The notes under the pieces were generated by a model. The model was not told the DNA's origin and did no database searches. It worked only from the letters and a program-made list of their open reading frames with translations. The translations under genes and the position numbers were made by a program. From NCBI RefSeq assembly GCF_022458895.1, contig NZ_JAINFL010000017.1, positions 1 through 64,000 on the forward strand: a stretch of 64,000 bases of DNA. The letters run 5' to 3'. The stretch comes from Roseihalotalea indica (lineage in GTDB: Bacteria > Bacteroidota > Bacteroidia > Cytophagales > Cyclobacteriaceae). Below are positions 36,722 through 46,212 of this stretch, piece by piece; within the stretch, counting starts at the first letter, position 1; every line of letters begins with the position of its first letter.

Positions 36722-37666
36722 TTATTTTAGAAGACCGATATGAATGATGGCGTCGCCCTGATGGACAATTGGGTTATTATTCACTCCAATGATAAATCCA
36801 TCAATTGGTGATTTTACAACTACTTTGAAATCACCAAACGGATCATTGATGGTTCCCAACACCTGCCGTTTGTTTACATGTGTGCCATTAGAAACTTTAA
36901 TCCGAAAGATGCCGGAATGCTTGGCCCGTACCCACCCTGACCGTAGCAACACCTGGTTGCTATAGGTAGACTCCTTTTTTGGCCGATCAATCATGCCTAA
37001 GTGAGCCATAAGTCGTTCAGTACCCTGCATACCTTGTTCAATGGCAAATTCATCGAAGCGAGAAGATTCTCCACCTTCAAACACCAGCATGGGTTTACCC
37101 AACCGAGCCGCTGACTGGCGCAGTGAACGAGGACGATAGGGTGAGTTTAAAGTAAAGGGTGCGCCAAACGCCTCAGCCAAAGGCACAGTTTGCTCATCGC
37201 GAAAAGCGCAACGTATTTGTGGAAAGTTACTTCGGTCAGCTCCGCCGGTATGAAAATCAACTCCGTAGTCAATTTTTGGAATAATATCGTGCATGAAATA
37301 ATGTGCCACCCGTGATGCCAATGATCCGTTTTTATTTCCTGGAAACGAACGGTTTACATCTTTACCATCTGGCACATACCGAGAAAAATGAATGAACCCG
37401 AAGATATTTAGAATAGGAACGCAGATGGTTGTGCCCCGCTTGGGAAGCACCGTGTTTTTCTCCAGCATCCGTCGTACAATTTCTACCCCGTTGATCTCAT
37501 CGCCGTGTAAACCACCCAGTAATAACAGGATAGGACCTGGCTCGCGAGAGCGGCTTATGGTCACGGAAATATCAATTGATGAGTGAGAAGGGAGCATTGC
37601 AATGTTCACAATCACCTTTTTTTGCTCCCCAGGGTGGATCATTTCACCGTTAATTTCAAAAGGCAT
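36722..37666 (-). CDS. Succinylglutamate desuccinylase/aspartoacylase-family zinc hydrolase
   Basis: 314 aa. M14-type zinc motif GLHGDEINGVE (His and Glu ligands) near residue 55 and the third ligand in GVDFHTGG near 135. The C-terminal 90 residues form a biotinyl/lipoyl-like beta domain (RSGWVRAKHSGIF, VVKSPIDGFIIG). The family removes acyl or amino-acid groups from small molecules or peptides. It starts 3 bp after the stop of the retropepsin-like gene; this pairing is often seen next to rimK, which attaches glutamate to ribosomal protein S6, but rimK is not adjacent here. Confidence 0.88.
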   Translation of the reverse strand: MPFEINGEMIHPGEQKKVIVNIAMLPSHSSIDISVTISRSREPGPILLLLGGLHGDEINGVEIVRRMLEKNTVLPKRGTTICVPILNIFGFIHFSRYVPDGKDVNRSFPGNKNGSLASRVAHYFMHDIIPKIDYGVDFHTGGADRSNFPQIRCAFRDEQTVPLAEAFGAPFTLNSPYRPRSLRQSAARLGKPMLVFEGGESSRFDEFAIEQGMQGTERLMAHLGMIDRPKKESTYSNQVLLRSGWVRAKHSGIFRIKVSNGTHVNKRQVLGTINDPFGDFKVVVKSPIDGFIIGVNNNPIVHQGDAIIHIGLLK

Positions 37667-37669
37667 ATT

Positions 37670-38128
37670 TTATTTTTTCAGCTCGTATGAAGCATTTATT
37701 ATGCGAACATCCACTAAAAAACCACGAGAAAGAAATTTTCGCCCTAATAATAACGGGTAACGCATATCTTTCCGATCAGTAAGAGAAAATTCAGTTTGGT
37801 ATCGTTTTCCAAAGAGAAGTAGAGAGGTCCGTATTGCATACCGATGTTCAGTAACTCCAAATGAGCTCTTAACTTTTTTATCGGTAAATTCCTGAAAGTA
37901 AAAAAACTGATCTTCGTACTCAGGATGAGTGGGGTCTAATACTTTAAATCGCAGCGTTTCCACTCCTTCTTGCTCAATTACTTCAATATGATGCGCATGC
38001 AATGCACTCCCATAAGCACCAGTGTCAATTTTGGCGTCCAGATTATAGAGTTTGAGTTGTGGGAGATCAATTTTGTCGATGCGTCCAATGATTTTTTGTG
38101 GTTTTTTGCCAGGCTCGGACATAATCAA
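37670..38128 (-). CDS. RimB-like retropepsin-fold protease (PF05618 family)
   Basis: 152 aa; a second ATG two codons downstream could be the start. The aspartic-protease-like motif DTGAYGSALHA lies near residue 33 and the partner strand LLGRKFLSRGFLVDV near the C-terminus, as in the small retropepsin-like proteins annotated as RimK/LysX-associated zinc or aspartic proteases. In Pseudomonas a related protein, RimB, works with RimK on S6 glutamylation. It heads a two-gene operon with the AstE-like hydrolase. Confidence 0.85.
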   Translation of the reverse strand: MIMSEPGKKPQKIIGRIDKIDLPQLKLYNLDAKIDTGAYGSALHAHHIEVIEQEGVETLRFKVLDPTHPEYEDQFFYFQEFTDKKVKSSFGVTEHRYAIRTSLLLFGKRYQTEFSLTDRKDMRYPLLLGRKFLSRGFLVDVRIINASYELKK

Positions 38129-38227
38129 ATGATGATATCAAAAAAATAGTGGCGGGAAAGTTAACAAAAAATAAGTTTACGACTCAAATAAGTGCCATCC
38201 CTTAAGGTTAACTTTTAAAAATAAAAA

Positions 38228-38250
38228 GCCAGACTTTGGTCAAGTCTGGC
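38228..38250 (-). terminator. Rho-independent terminator of the DUF1800-DUF1501 operon
   Basis: A perfect 9-bp stem, GCCAGACTT at 38228-38236 with AAGTCTGGC at 38242-38250, has a 5-nt loop. On the minus strand it is followed by TTTTTATTTTT, 32 bp past the DUF1501 stop. Confidence 0.92.
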
Positions 38251-38282
38251 ATTCAATTCTTTGAGTAAATGAGAATTCTACA

Positions 38283-39938
38283 TCATACTACAATGAGTTT
38301 TGTCGTTTCCTGCCATCCTGTGGTTTTGATGCTGACAATATAAGCACCGGTCGGCCAATCTGTTACATCTATTGTCTTGGTATACTCACCAGCCGTTTGA
38401 GTTTGATTCACAATGGTTTGAATAGTATTTCCCATAGAATTCAACACCTCTAACTGCACCCACTCTCGGGCATTTATACGGTACTGAATCTGGGTTAGTC
38501 CTTCAGCCGGATTTGGTGAACATGGCCTTAGATAATATCTCTGCCTTGCAAATTCAATACTATCCACTGATGTTACCGGGTCACCAACCAACGTGATTTT
38601 CTTTTCCGGTGTCAGAAATTCGTTAAACCCAGTTCTGTCCAGCGCGGCAGAATCAGCCAGCATCCAGTCTTGCACCAAACTTCCGAACACTTGCCGATAA
38701 TCAAACTGATGTCTCAAATTATTCCGGTTCAGATTACTCAGGTCCGGATTAGCACCAACTACGCTAGGCTTCACATTCCTCCCAAAAACAAACATAGGTG
38801 CAGCAGTACCATGATCAGTACCATAGCTACCATTTGACTTAGCCCGACGACCAAACTCGGACATCGTAACCGTCATTACTCGATTATCTAGCCCCAGGTT
38901 TTTCAAATCAGCCTGAAATGCTTTCATCGCTTCTGAGATGTGATACAACAGAGCTGCATGAACTCCCATAGACGCATCATGCGCTTCCACCTGAGATGCA
39001 TGTGTATCAAAACCACCAATTCGGGCCAGAAAAATCTTTGTTTTAATACCTCCGCTTAACAAACGGGCTATCATCTTTAATTGAGGAGCTAGCCCATTTC
39101 GTACACTTTGGGCGGGTGCATTCAGCGGATACTTTTCTGGATACTGTACCCCCGCACTATTGCGGCCTTTCTCATATAACTCTCGGAGACGTCCTGCATA
39201 CTGGTTTGATTTTTTTTCTATATCCAGAATCCACTGCAACTCATGACCGTAATAGGTATCAGCCACAGATTCTGGTGGATCTACCCCCACACTATTGATA
39301 AGGTTATAAAATTGCTCAGGATTGTTGATGGCAATAGACGTTGGAATGCCATTATCCCGATGAAAGGCTAGCGAGACTGAATTTCCAATTTCAATACCCA
39401 AAGGATCAGGCATCCCATCATTCGGATATTGATTAGGATACCCGGGGAATAGTTGATCCAGGTACCGCCCCATCCAGGCAGAATCCATGTATTCGTCATA
39501 ATCACCGCCCATGAACCAGATATCTCGGCTACGGAAGTGAGAACCATTGATATTATCATAAGCAACTGACTGAACTATTGCCATCTGCCCCTCATCATAC
39601 AACTCTTTCATCCCCAGCATATCCGGGTGTAAGCCCAACTGTTGTTCATCAGCCAGCGTGTTATCTAACTGTATAATTCCTCTACTACCTTTATCAGCAA
39701 TGGCAATATTCGGCCTAAGATCATAATAACGACTGTACTGATTAATTGGAATCAGGGCGTTTAGTCCGTCATTACCGCCGTGGAGCTGAATAATGACCAA
39801 TACCCGATCGTTAGCACTGCTGGCTGCTAATTGCTGTATTGGACTTTGTTCGGCTAAAGCTCTGAGGGATAGCCCGTTCAGTAGCAATGGCGTACTTGCC
39901 GCTACTGGCGCCTTCTTTAAAAAAGATCGTCTATTCAT
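38283..39938 (-). CDS. DUF1501 protein with twin-arginine-like signal and type IX sorting domain
   Basis: 551 aa. The N-terminus has NRRSFLKK then a hydrophobic stretch, a twin-arginine signal. The central DUF1501 region (sulfatase-like/alkaline-phosphatase fold) shows IIQLHGGNDGLNALIP, HFRSRDIWFMGG, FDTHASQ and TMSEFGRRAKSNGSYGTDHGTAAPMFVFG. The last 80 residues are a type A type-IX sorting domain: PCSPNPAEG, then LEVLNSMGNTIQT and PTGAYIVSIKTTGW. It is therefore predicted to cross the inner membrane folded and the outer membrane by type IX secretion. It follows the DUF1800 gene by 2 bp. Confidence 0.93.
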   Translation of the reverse strand: MNRRSFLKKAPVAASTPLLLNGLSLRALAEQSPIQQLAASSANDRVLVIIQLHGGNDGLNALIPINQYSRYYDLRPNIAIADKGSRGIIQLDNTLADEQQLGLHPDMLGMKELYDEGQMAIVQSVAYDNINGSHFRSRDIWFMGGDYDEYMDSAWMGRYLDQLFPGYPNQYPNDGMPDPLGIEIGNSVSLAFHRDNGIPTSIAINNPEQFYNLINSVGVDPPESVADTYYGHELQWILDIEKKSNQYAGRLRELYEKGRNSAGVQYPEKYPLNAPAQSVRNGLAPQLKMIARLLSGGIKTKIFLARIGGFDTHASQVEAHDASMGVHAALLYHISEAMKAFQADLKNLGLDNRVMTVTMSEFGRRAKSNGSYGTDHGTAAPMFVFGRNVKPSVVGANPDLSNLNRNNLRHQFDYRQVFGSLVQDWMLADSAALDRTGFNEFLTPEKKITLVGDPVTSVDSIEFARQRYYLRPCSPNPAEGLTQIQYRINAREWVQLEVLNSMGNTIQTIVNQTQTAGEYTKTIDVTDWPTGAYIVSIKTTGWQETTKLIVV

Positions 39939-39940
39939 AC

Positions 39941-41596
39941 TTAAGAAAGTTGATATTCCGGAGATTGCAGAATGGTATTGAATAATTTTTCCAGTTGAGT
40001 TCGCACTGCGGAGTCATCACCGGAACTTTCGTAACGCTCCCATTCAAACCTCCAGTTAATTTCAGAAAGATCATCCAACAGAATTGCTTTCAGAAAGTAG
40101 TCAAATCGCTCTTCGCTAATCTCTTCCGGTAATACATAATCAACCAGTTCGCGAACCAGTTGCTCGGCATCAGAAGGGTCCGAAATATGATTTGGATCAG
40201 TGACGTAATCCATTACATCGAGTTTTAGCAATAGATTACCATCCTCATCATAAATACCCTCAATAAGTTTCTTGGCATATTCGTACCGACGGGCCAGATA
40301 ATTAGCACTAATCCAGTTACGATGAAAGGCGGGGCTTTGGTGGTAGGCCGGGTAACCTGCTACTTCAAATGGCTCGTATAAATCTAATCCCTGGTCTTGT
40401 AGTGGTTTTAAAACTCCCAGATATAAAGTCTTATAATATGTAGCTAAATCACCTTGGTCATCCGGGCAAGGTACTTTAAAGAAACGGTTGATTCCGGTCA
40501 CTAAATCGAGAGGTGATTTAATAATAGCTCCAACATGGTTATCTTCCAGTTGCGTATTATCAACATCGTAAAAATGCTGACTACTGAATAAAGTTTCTAA
40601 TACTGGCTGAAGCTCATAATTATTATCCTGAAACACTTTAGCTAATGGGGCAATAATATCCTGTTCAATTTCCTCACTAATTTCATAATACACATAGTAC
40701 CGATACAGCTTTCGGCAAATATGCTGAGCAGTAGCGTCCTGATCAAAAATCATTTCTACCAGTTGGTGTATTTCATCCAAAGCCGCATCTTCGGTAGCCA
40801 GTCCATTACTAGTTTCTAATGGTGCAATAGTACGTTCTTGAAAAGCGCTACTAAATTTCTTTACTGAACTATCATGCTGAGCCGCTAATTCCTGGTCATT
40901 TTTGCGCACCAGTGCTTGTGACACTCCTAACTCGTCGTTCAAATTGGTAAACTCTTCATCAATTTGATACCCGGAGAATACCTTCGCTGCTTCTATTACA
41001 TCAAGTTCTGTATAGTTAGTATAATCGTCTGGCCCTTTCTGTGCTCCTTTTCCGACACTGTACAACTCCAGAAATTCGCGAGCATAGTTCTCATTTGGAC
41101 TTCCTTTCCGATTCAATTGTCCATCCAGATGTTGAAGCATGGCATTATCTATACAAATGCATTTCGCCAGCTCTTTAAAATTTCCCAGGGCAAATTTTTC
41201 AAACAGCCGGATCTGATAATAAATAGAGGGAGCAAAACGAATCCGCGATGAAATGGTAGTAAAATGAGTATGTAGGAAAAAGGCACTTTTTGGCAGAAGA
41301 GTGCACTCTGACTGTAGAAAGTGATGAACCCACCAGCTTTTGGTTTGATCAATCAGCGTATCAGCGTTGCTATTGGCATCGGTAGGCTTGGGATTTACCC
41401 AGGCAGCTCCAGTTGCAACATCTTTAGGAGCATCTACTAAAGCTGGTTTTTTAAAAAGTTTTTCTAAAGCCTGAGACGGATTTAATTGGGCAAACTGATC
41501 AATCTGCGGTTTGGTTGCTCCAAAAGACGCACGCCTCAGTAAATGGGCGGCACGCTTTAGTCCTAATGCCTGATTATAAGGGGAAAGAGAAGCCAT
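39941..41596 (-). CDS. DUF1800-family protein
   Basis: 551 aa. The DUF1800 signature is clear: RAAHLLRRASFGAT near residue 15, SWWVHHFLQSECTLLPKSAFFLHTHF, MLQHLDGQLNRKGSPNENYAREFLELYSVG, and CRKLYRYYV. No signal peptide is visible at the N-terminus (MASLSPYNQALG). DUF1800 and DUF1501 genes are commonly paired; here the two lie 2 bp apart and are translationally coupled. The biochemical function of the pair is unsettled. Confidence 0.93.
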   Translation of the reverse strand: MASLSPYNQALGLKRAAHLLRRASFGATKPQIDQFAQLNPSQALEKLFKKPALVDAPKDVATGAAWVNPKPTDANSNADTLIDQTKSWWVHHFLQSECTLLPKSAFFLHTHFTTISSRIRFAPSIYYQIRLFEKFALGNFKELAKCICIDNAMLQHLDGQLNRKGSPNENYAREFLELYSVGKGAQKGPDDYTNYTELDVIEAAKVFSGYQIDEEFTNLNDELGVSQALVRKNDQELAAQHDSSVKKFSSAFQERTIAPLETSNGLATEDAALDEIHQLVEMIFDQDATAQHICRKLYRYYVYYEISEEIEQDIIAPLAKVFQDNNYELQPVLETLFSSQHFYDVDNTQLEDNHVGAIIKSPLDLVTGINRFFKVPCPDDQGDLATYYKTLYLGVLKPLQDQGLDLYEPFEVAGYPAYHQSPAFHRNWISANYLARRYEYAKKLIEGIYDEDGNLLLKLDVMDYVTDPNHISDPSDAEQLVRELVDYVLPEEISEERFDYFLKAILLDDLSEINWRFEWERYESSGDDSAVRTQLEKLFNTILQSPEYQLS

Positions 41597-41755
41597 GATG
41601 TATCATTTCCCTTTCCCCGTCAAATTTGATACTTAACCAGCCTCAAAAAACCACTTAATTAATATAAAAAGTACATTTATATCTTAAAAAAGGTAAAATT
41701 CAAACCTTTTTTCAAATGATTTACAATCTAACTTTAGAGTACTAGGTAAAATCCC

Positions 41756-43024
41756 TCAATATCCATACTTATCACCCCATAACTTTTTTAGTTGTTTCCT
41801 GAACTCTGCCTCCCGGGGGTTATTTCCTGGTTCATAGAGAGCAGTTTTTGCAATACCATCAGGTAAAAATTCCTGCTCTACAAAATTATGCTCATAATCA
41901 TGAGCATATTGATAGTCCTTTCCATAATTCATAGACTTCATCAGTTGGGTCGGTGCATTACGCAGATGAAGTGGTACGGGAAGATCTCCGGTCTTCTTTA
42001 CTAGCTGTTGAGCCTTTCGTAAAGCAGCGTAGCTAGCATTACTTTTAGCTGTGCTTGCTAAATAGGTAGTGCATTGAGACAATATTATTTCTGCTTCGGG
42101 CATTCCAATCATCGTTACCGCCTGAAAACAGTTGGTAGCAAGTACCAAGCCGGTGGGGTTTGCGTTTCCAATATCTTCAGAAGCCAGTATGATTAATCTT
42201 CGTGCAATAAATTTTGGATCTTCACCACCAGCTAGCATCCGAACCAGGTAATATACCGCCGCATTTGGATCGCTTCCTCGCACTGATTTGATAAATGCAG
42301 AAACTAGATCGTAATGTAGTTCCCCTCCTTTTTCATATCGGGCTAATTTTGTCTGAGCCAGGCGCGTTACGATTTCGTTGGTAATAACAACTTTCTCGTT
42401 AGCACCAGATGATGAAACCACCATATCCAATAGGTTTAACAAACGGCGGGCATCTCCACCAGATAAGTTGAATAAGGCTTCAGTTTCTTTTACATCAACC
42501 GAAATCTTACTGAGTGATACATCTTGCTTTAAGGCACGCTCAACCAAATTAAGCATATCAGTCTCAGTAAGTCCATTTAAAGTATAAACCTGACAACGTG
42601 ATAGCAGGGCGGGGTTCACTTCAAAAGATGGGTTCTCCGTAGTTGCACCAATCAAAGTAATGGTTCCATCCTCAACGGCATGAAGTAGCGCATCCTGCTG
42701 CGACTTATTAAATCGGTGAATTTCATCAATAAATAGAATAGCACCCTTATACATTCGTGCACGCTGTATTATTTCGCGTACTTCCTTCACTCCTGCCTGT
42801 ATGGCACTTAACTGAAAAAACTCGCGTTTAACTTCGCGTGAAATAATACGGGCCATGGTAGTTTTTCCAGTACCTGGAGGTCCCCAAAAAATTAATGAAG
42901 GAAGGCTACCTTTTTCTATCATTAATCGTAGAACACCTTGCGGTCCAGTCAAATGTGATTGCCCCACTACATCGTTCAACAACTGAGGACGAAGGCGTTC
43001 GGCAAGAGGGATATGATGAGTCAT
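41756..43024 (-). CDS. rarA: Replication-associated recombination protein A (RarA/MgsA AAA+ ATPase)
   Basis: 422 aa. AAA+ core with Walker A GPPGTGKTT (about residues 47-55), Walker B FIDEIHRFNKSQQDALL and sensor GATTENPSFEVNPALLSRC, then the MgsA C-terminal domain with DPNAAVYYLVRML, ASEDIGNA and the ending YGYAHDY-like segment (KDYQYAHDYEHNF). It loads at stalled forks, interacting with single-stranded-DNA-binding protein. All motor motifs are intact. Divergent from the DUF2062 gene. Confidence 0.96.
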   Translation of the reverse strand: MTHHIPLAERLRPQLLNDVVGQSHLTGPQGVLRLMIEKGSLPSLIFWGPPGTGKTTMARIISREVKREFFQLSAIQAGVKEVREIIQRARMYKGAILFIDEIHRFNKSQQDALLHAVEDGTITLIGATTENPSFEVNPALLSRCQVYTLNGLTETDMLNLVERALKQDVSLSKISVDVKETEALFNLSGGDARRLLNLLDMVVSSSGANEKVVITNEIVTRLAQTKLARYEKGGELHYDLVSAFIKSVRGSDPNAAVYYLVRMLAGGEDPKFIARRLIILASEDIGNANPTGLVLATNCFQAVTMIGMPEAEIILSQCTTYLASTAKSNASYAALRKAQQLVKKTGDLPVPLHLRNAPTQLMKSMNYGKDYQYAHDYEHNFVEQEFLPDGIAKTALYEPGNNPREAEFRKQLKKLWGDKYGY

Positions 43025-43124
43025 ATTTAAAAACAGATTTAGACGTTACGCAAGTTAGGTATTCAATGAAAACCACAAAATTATCCGCAGCACTATTAGT
43101 AGTATTGAGACGAGGAAACACCGC

Positions 43125-43619
43125 ATGGGCATTCAAAATATTAAAGGAAAACTTCAGCATTTTATCCAAAGACTTTCCCAGCCGCAAACTACCCCCCAGG
43201 CTGTCGCATTAAGTTTTGCTTTAGGTACATTGATTGCCATTTTACCAACTCCTGGTTTCGGCATTTTTGTTGGAATACTACTTACACTTTTATTTAAGTC
43301 ACTTAGTAAAGTGGCAATGGTTATTTCTATTACTTTCTGGAATCCTCTCCTTCAGGTACCAGTTTACTACGCTAGTTATCTGTTAGGTAGTATGTTACTT
43401 GGCCAACCCGCCGAATTGGACTATCAGGAATCATGGATGACAATCATGGTTCATCATACCCAATCATTCTTATTAGGAAATAGCATTCTGGCTGTTTTAA
43501 TCTCAGTTGCTTTCTACTGGATAATCTATACTGCTTTTACGCTTAATCAGCGCAAAAAAGCAATTGTTGAGCTCCTCAGTTATCATCAAATATCAAAAAA
43601 GACCCATAATTTGACGTAA
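43125..43619 (+). CDS. DUF2062-family membrane protein
   Basis: 164 aa with about three membrane segments. The family pattern is present: SFALGTLIAILPTPGFG, FWNPLLQVPVYYASYLLG and a final membrane helix near residue 130. DUF2062 proteins are small inner-membrane proteins of unknown function, often fused to or near glycosyltransferases. It is divergent from rarA and 89 bp upstream of a methyltransferase gene. Confidence 0.85.
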   Translation: MGIQNIKGKLQHFIQRLSQPQTTPQAVALSFALGTLIAILPTPGFGIFVGILLTLLFKSLSKVAMVISITFWNPLLQVPVYYASYLLGSMLLGQPAELDYQESWMTIMVHHTQSFLLGNSILAVLISVAFYWIIYTAFTLNQRKKAIVELLSYHQISKKTHNLT

Positions 43620-43630
43620 TCAACAATAAA

Positions 43631-43664
43631 TTGTATAATTATCTGAAAATTATTCATATATTTG
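43631..43664 (+). promoter_or_regulatory. Candidate promoter of the methyltransferase/membrane-protein pair
   Basis: TTG at 43631-43633, a 23-bp spacer and an exact -7 box TATATTTG at 43657-43664, 43 bp upstream of the ATG at 43708. Confidence 0.45.
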
Positions 43665-43707
43665 ACTTACACTTGTTACGGGCCACATTACTACCTAATT
43701 CAATTTT

Positions 43708-44418
43708 ATGAATTTTAAAAATGACAACATGTATCGTTGGGAAAATAATGATTTAAGCCAACCTCAGGCCGTTGCTCAACTTAACTCACATAAGTTGGTC
43801 TCATTTATGAAAAGGCAAAGGACCGAAGCAAACTTCATTGATCGGCTTAAAATCAATTACCGCTCATACATATGTCCATTTGATCGCTTATTAGAAATGG
43901 TTAGCCAAGACGATCATGTATTTGATATCGGATGTGGCTCAGGTCATTTTGCTATTTTATTGGCAGAGTTTACTCAACCAAAAAGTATTCATGGTATCGA
44001 AATCAGCCCTGAACTTGTAAAAAATGCGAAATCGCTGGTTGGAGGTTACCCTCAAACTAACGTTAAATTTGAGTTATATAACGGAGAAAACCTTCCACAA
44101 AATATATCTCAAGCAACTAAGATCTTCATGATCGATGTATTACATCACATTCCTAAAGCAAATCAACTTGCTTTTTTGACAAATATATATAAACAAATGA
44201 GCGCAGGCTCTCAATTTATCTTAAAAGACATTGACGCTGGTAATTTGCTGGTATTTTTTAACAAAATGCATGATTTACTCTTCGCACGTGAGATAGGTAA
44301 TGAAATGTCATTAAAAAATGTGTTAGAGGTCTTAAAGGCTATTGGATTCAAAGTTAAATCAACTGTAAAGAATACGCTATATGTTTATCCGCATTACACA
44401 ATCATTGCAGAAAAATAG
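43708..44418 (+). CDS. Class I SAM-dependent methyltransferase
   Basis: 236 aa; an internal ATG at 43729 is a possible alternative start. Motif I VFDIGCGSGHFAIL (about residues 71-84), the acidic end of strand two in IHGIEISPEL, and motif-II-like IFMIDVLHHIPKANQ are all clear. Such enzymes methylate small molecules, lipids or sugars; acceptor unknown. AT-rich codon use sets it and the next gene apart from neighbours. It overlaps the next gene by 38 bp, suggesting they act together. Confidence 0.88.
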   Translation: MNFKNDNMYRWENNDLSQPQAVAQLNSHKLVSFMKRQRTEANFIDRLKINYRSYICPFDRLLEMVSQDDHVFDIGCGSGHFAILLAEFTQPKSIHGIEISPELVKNAKSLVGGYPQTNVKFELYNGENLPQNISQATKIFMIDVLHHIPKANQLAFLTNIYKQMSAGSQFILKDIDAGNLLVFFNKMHDLLFAREIGNEMSLKNVLEVLKAIGFKVKSTVKNTLYVYPHYTIIAEK

Positions 44419-45568
44419 CCCTAAAAAAACACTCTTTTTTGTATTGTGTATCAGCCTTTTATCACTATATCCCATATACAGAAACTATTACTACGGTAGG
44501 GCCATAGATCAATACGAACGACATGTTCAATTTCTAGAAGTAAATTCCAGATTTCACAACCCTTGGCAGTATCGAGTTCTGGCACCACTCTCAGTTGAGT
44601 TTATCAAAATAATCTATGATCATACAATAGATAAAATATTACCAATAGAAAACTATATTCATATCGAGCTTCCAGAAGGTGCAGACCCCAAAAGCAGCAC
44701 GCTGGAATTCCTACAATTAATGAACAATCCTGATTTTGTAAAGTACAATTTGATTTATTCAGGGTACCGTTTTTTTCTTAACGTCGGTATTTATCTTCTC
44801 TCCTTTGTATTACTTTCCTACTTTATAAGAAACAAATGGCTAATCTATTTCGGTATTATTCTTATCAGCTTTGCTTTAGGAAATGCTGTTAATGAAAGTG
44901 ATTTCACTTTACATACCTACATTGACGATATCCTATATTTGCTAGCGGCACTGGTAATTTTATATAAAAAGAATGACTGGTATATCCTTCTTCTAACTAT
45001 CATTGGAGCGTTTAACCGGGAAACTTGTTTACTGATACCTTTCTTATACCTAATCTCAAATATTGACTGGCAAAGCATTAAATTAAGACAGCTTAATTTA
45101 TTAAAAATAATTGCACCTACCTCTAAGGTGTTTATGGTTACTGCTTTTTCAGGCGTTGCTTTTGCTCTAATCTTCGTAGCTATTAGATGGTACTATGGCT
45201 ATGAGGCCCAAACAGAATGGAAGGTTCCTGCTGGATTACCAATGCTTAAACTTAACTTATTTAGTGCTATTGGCATTAAATCTTATTTCGAAATGATTGG
45301 GTTGTTCTCTATCATTCCTTTACTATGCTTGTATAAATTTCGTGAAACCAGTAGAATACTACAGATATGGTTTATCGGTATTGTACCTTTATGGTTCCTC
45401 GTTCATTGGGTAGCAGTAGTGGCGTACCAATCTCGATTATTTCTAGTACCAATGCTCATTATCTTTATCCCAATGATACTCGAGATAATTGAGAAAAATT
45501 CAAAATACAGTAAAGTCCAGCCGAAGCCTGAATTCAACTCATTTGAGAAGGCCCATTTACAATCATAA
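44381..45568 (+). CDS. Polytopic membrane protein, possibly GT-C glycosyltransferase-like
   Basis: 395 aa with about nine membrane segments and a periplasmic-type loop after the first one. FHNPWQYRVLAPL near residue 65 and AFNRETCLLIPFLYL near 205 are patterns I associate with poorly studied GT-C-like membrane proteins, but no catalytic motif can be confirmed. The start at 44381 overlaps the methyltransferase gene by 38 bp and no later Met fits before the first membrane helix; a shorter non-ATG start near 44400 is possible. AT-rich like its partner. Confidence 0.65.
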   Translation: MFIRITQSLQKNSPKKTLFFVLCISLLSLYPIYRNYYYGRAIDQYERHVQFLEVNSRFHNPWQYRVLAPLSVEFIKIIYDHTIDKILPIENYIHIELPEGADPKSSTLEFLQLMNNPDFVKYNLIYSGYRFFLNVGIYLLSFVLLSYFIRNKWLIYFGIILISFALGNAVNESDFTLHTYIDDILYLLAALVILYKKNDWYILLLTIIGAFNRETCLLIPFLYLISNIDWQSIKLRQLNLLKIIAPTSKVFMVTAFSGVAFALIFVAIRWYYGYEAQTEWKVPAGLPMLKLNLFSAIGIKSYFEMIGLFSIIPLLCLYKFRETSRILQIWFIGIVPLWFLVHWVAVVAYQSRLFLVPMLIIFIPMILEIIEKNSKYSKVQPKPEFNSFEKAHLQS

Positions 45569-46212
45569 GAAAGATCTAAGGATTCATGCTTGTTGAATAA
45601 GAGGTCATCATGCATAAAACCTTAAATTCGCCCAACTCCAATTCAGGAACAGTAAATGGTAAGCAAACACAAACTGCCATATTTTATTTTTTCCGTTGAA
45701 TTTAGCGACAAATAGCTTTGATGCATTTATGATCAGCTTATTAGGCTGCATCGTATATTCTTTTTCGCATTGTATGAAGTTCAAAATTATCTATGGTGTT
45801 AGAAGAAAAATTATTATTTCCAGAAGAGATCAGCCTATTAGTCAGAGCCACAAATGTCTATTCACTTTAGCTACAATAAACTATAAATTCAATTAAACTG
45901 CATATTGATAAAAATAACAATAAGTGTGTTACTGGAAAGTTGGTAGAAAAAACGTACAGTACTGAATATCAACTTATATGATACTACTGGTTATAAGTAT
46001 ATCACTTCAAAATAGTATTAGTCATTAAAAAAGCTCTATTTTGTCACATAAATTAACATAACATTAGTTATTGAACTTCAATAATATAAATATCTTAATG
46101 CAAATAGTCTCTAGATTTCTCTAAAAATTCTTACGCCTTTAACCAAATGCTCAAGCATTTTTAGCAAAGCCTAACCGTTCTCACAGAACTGGGAGGTTTT
46201 GTATATTGCATT
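45569..46212. other. 644-bp AT-rich intergenic region
   Basis: No convincing gene. A 66-codon frame at 45696-45896 starts at TTG and has no domain, signal or regular membrane pattern, so I treat it as chance. No strong hairpin with a T tract was found. Confidence 0.5.

Noticed and set aside
45696..45896. 66-codon frame in the 644-bp gap
   Set aside because: TTG start, irregular composition, no domain, signal or clear membrane helix.
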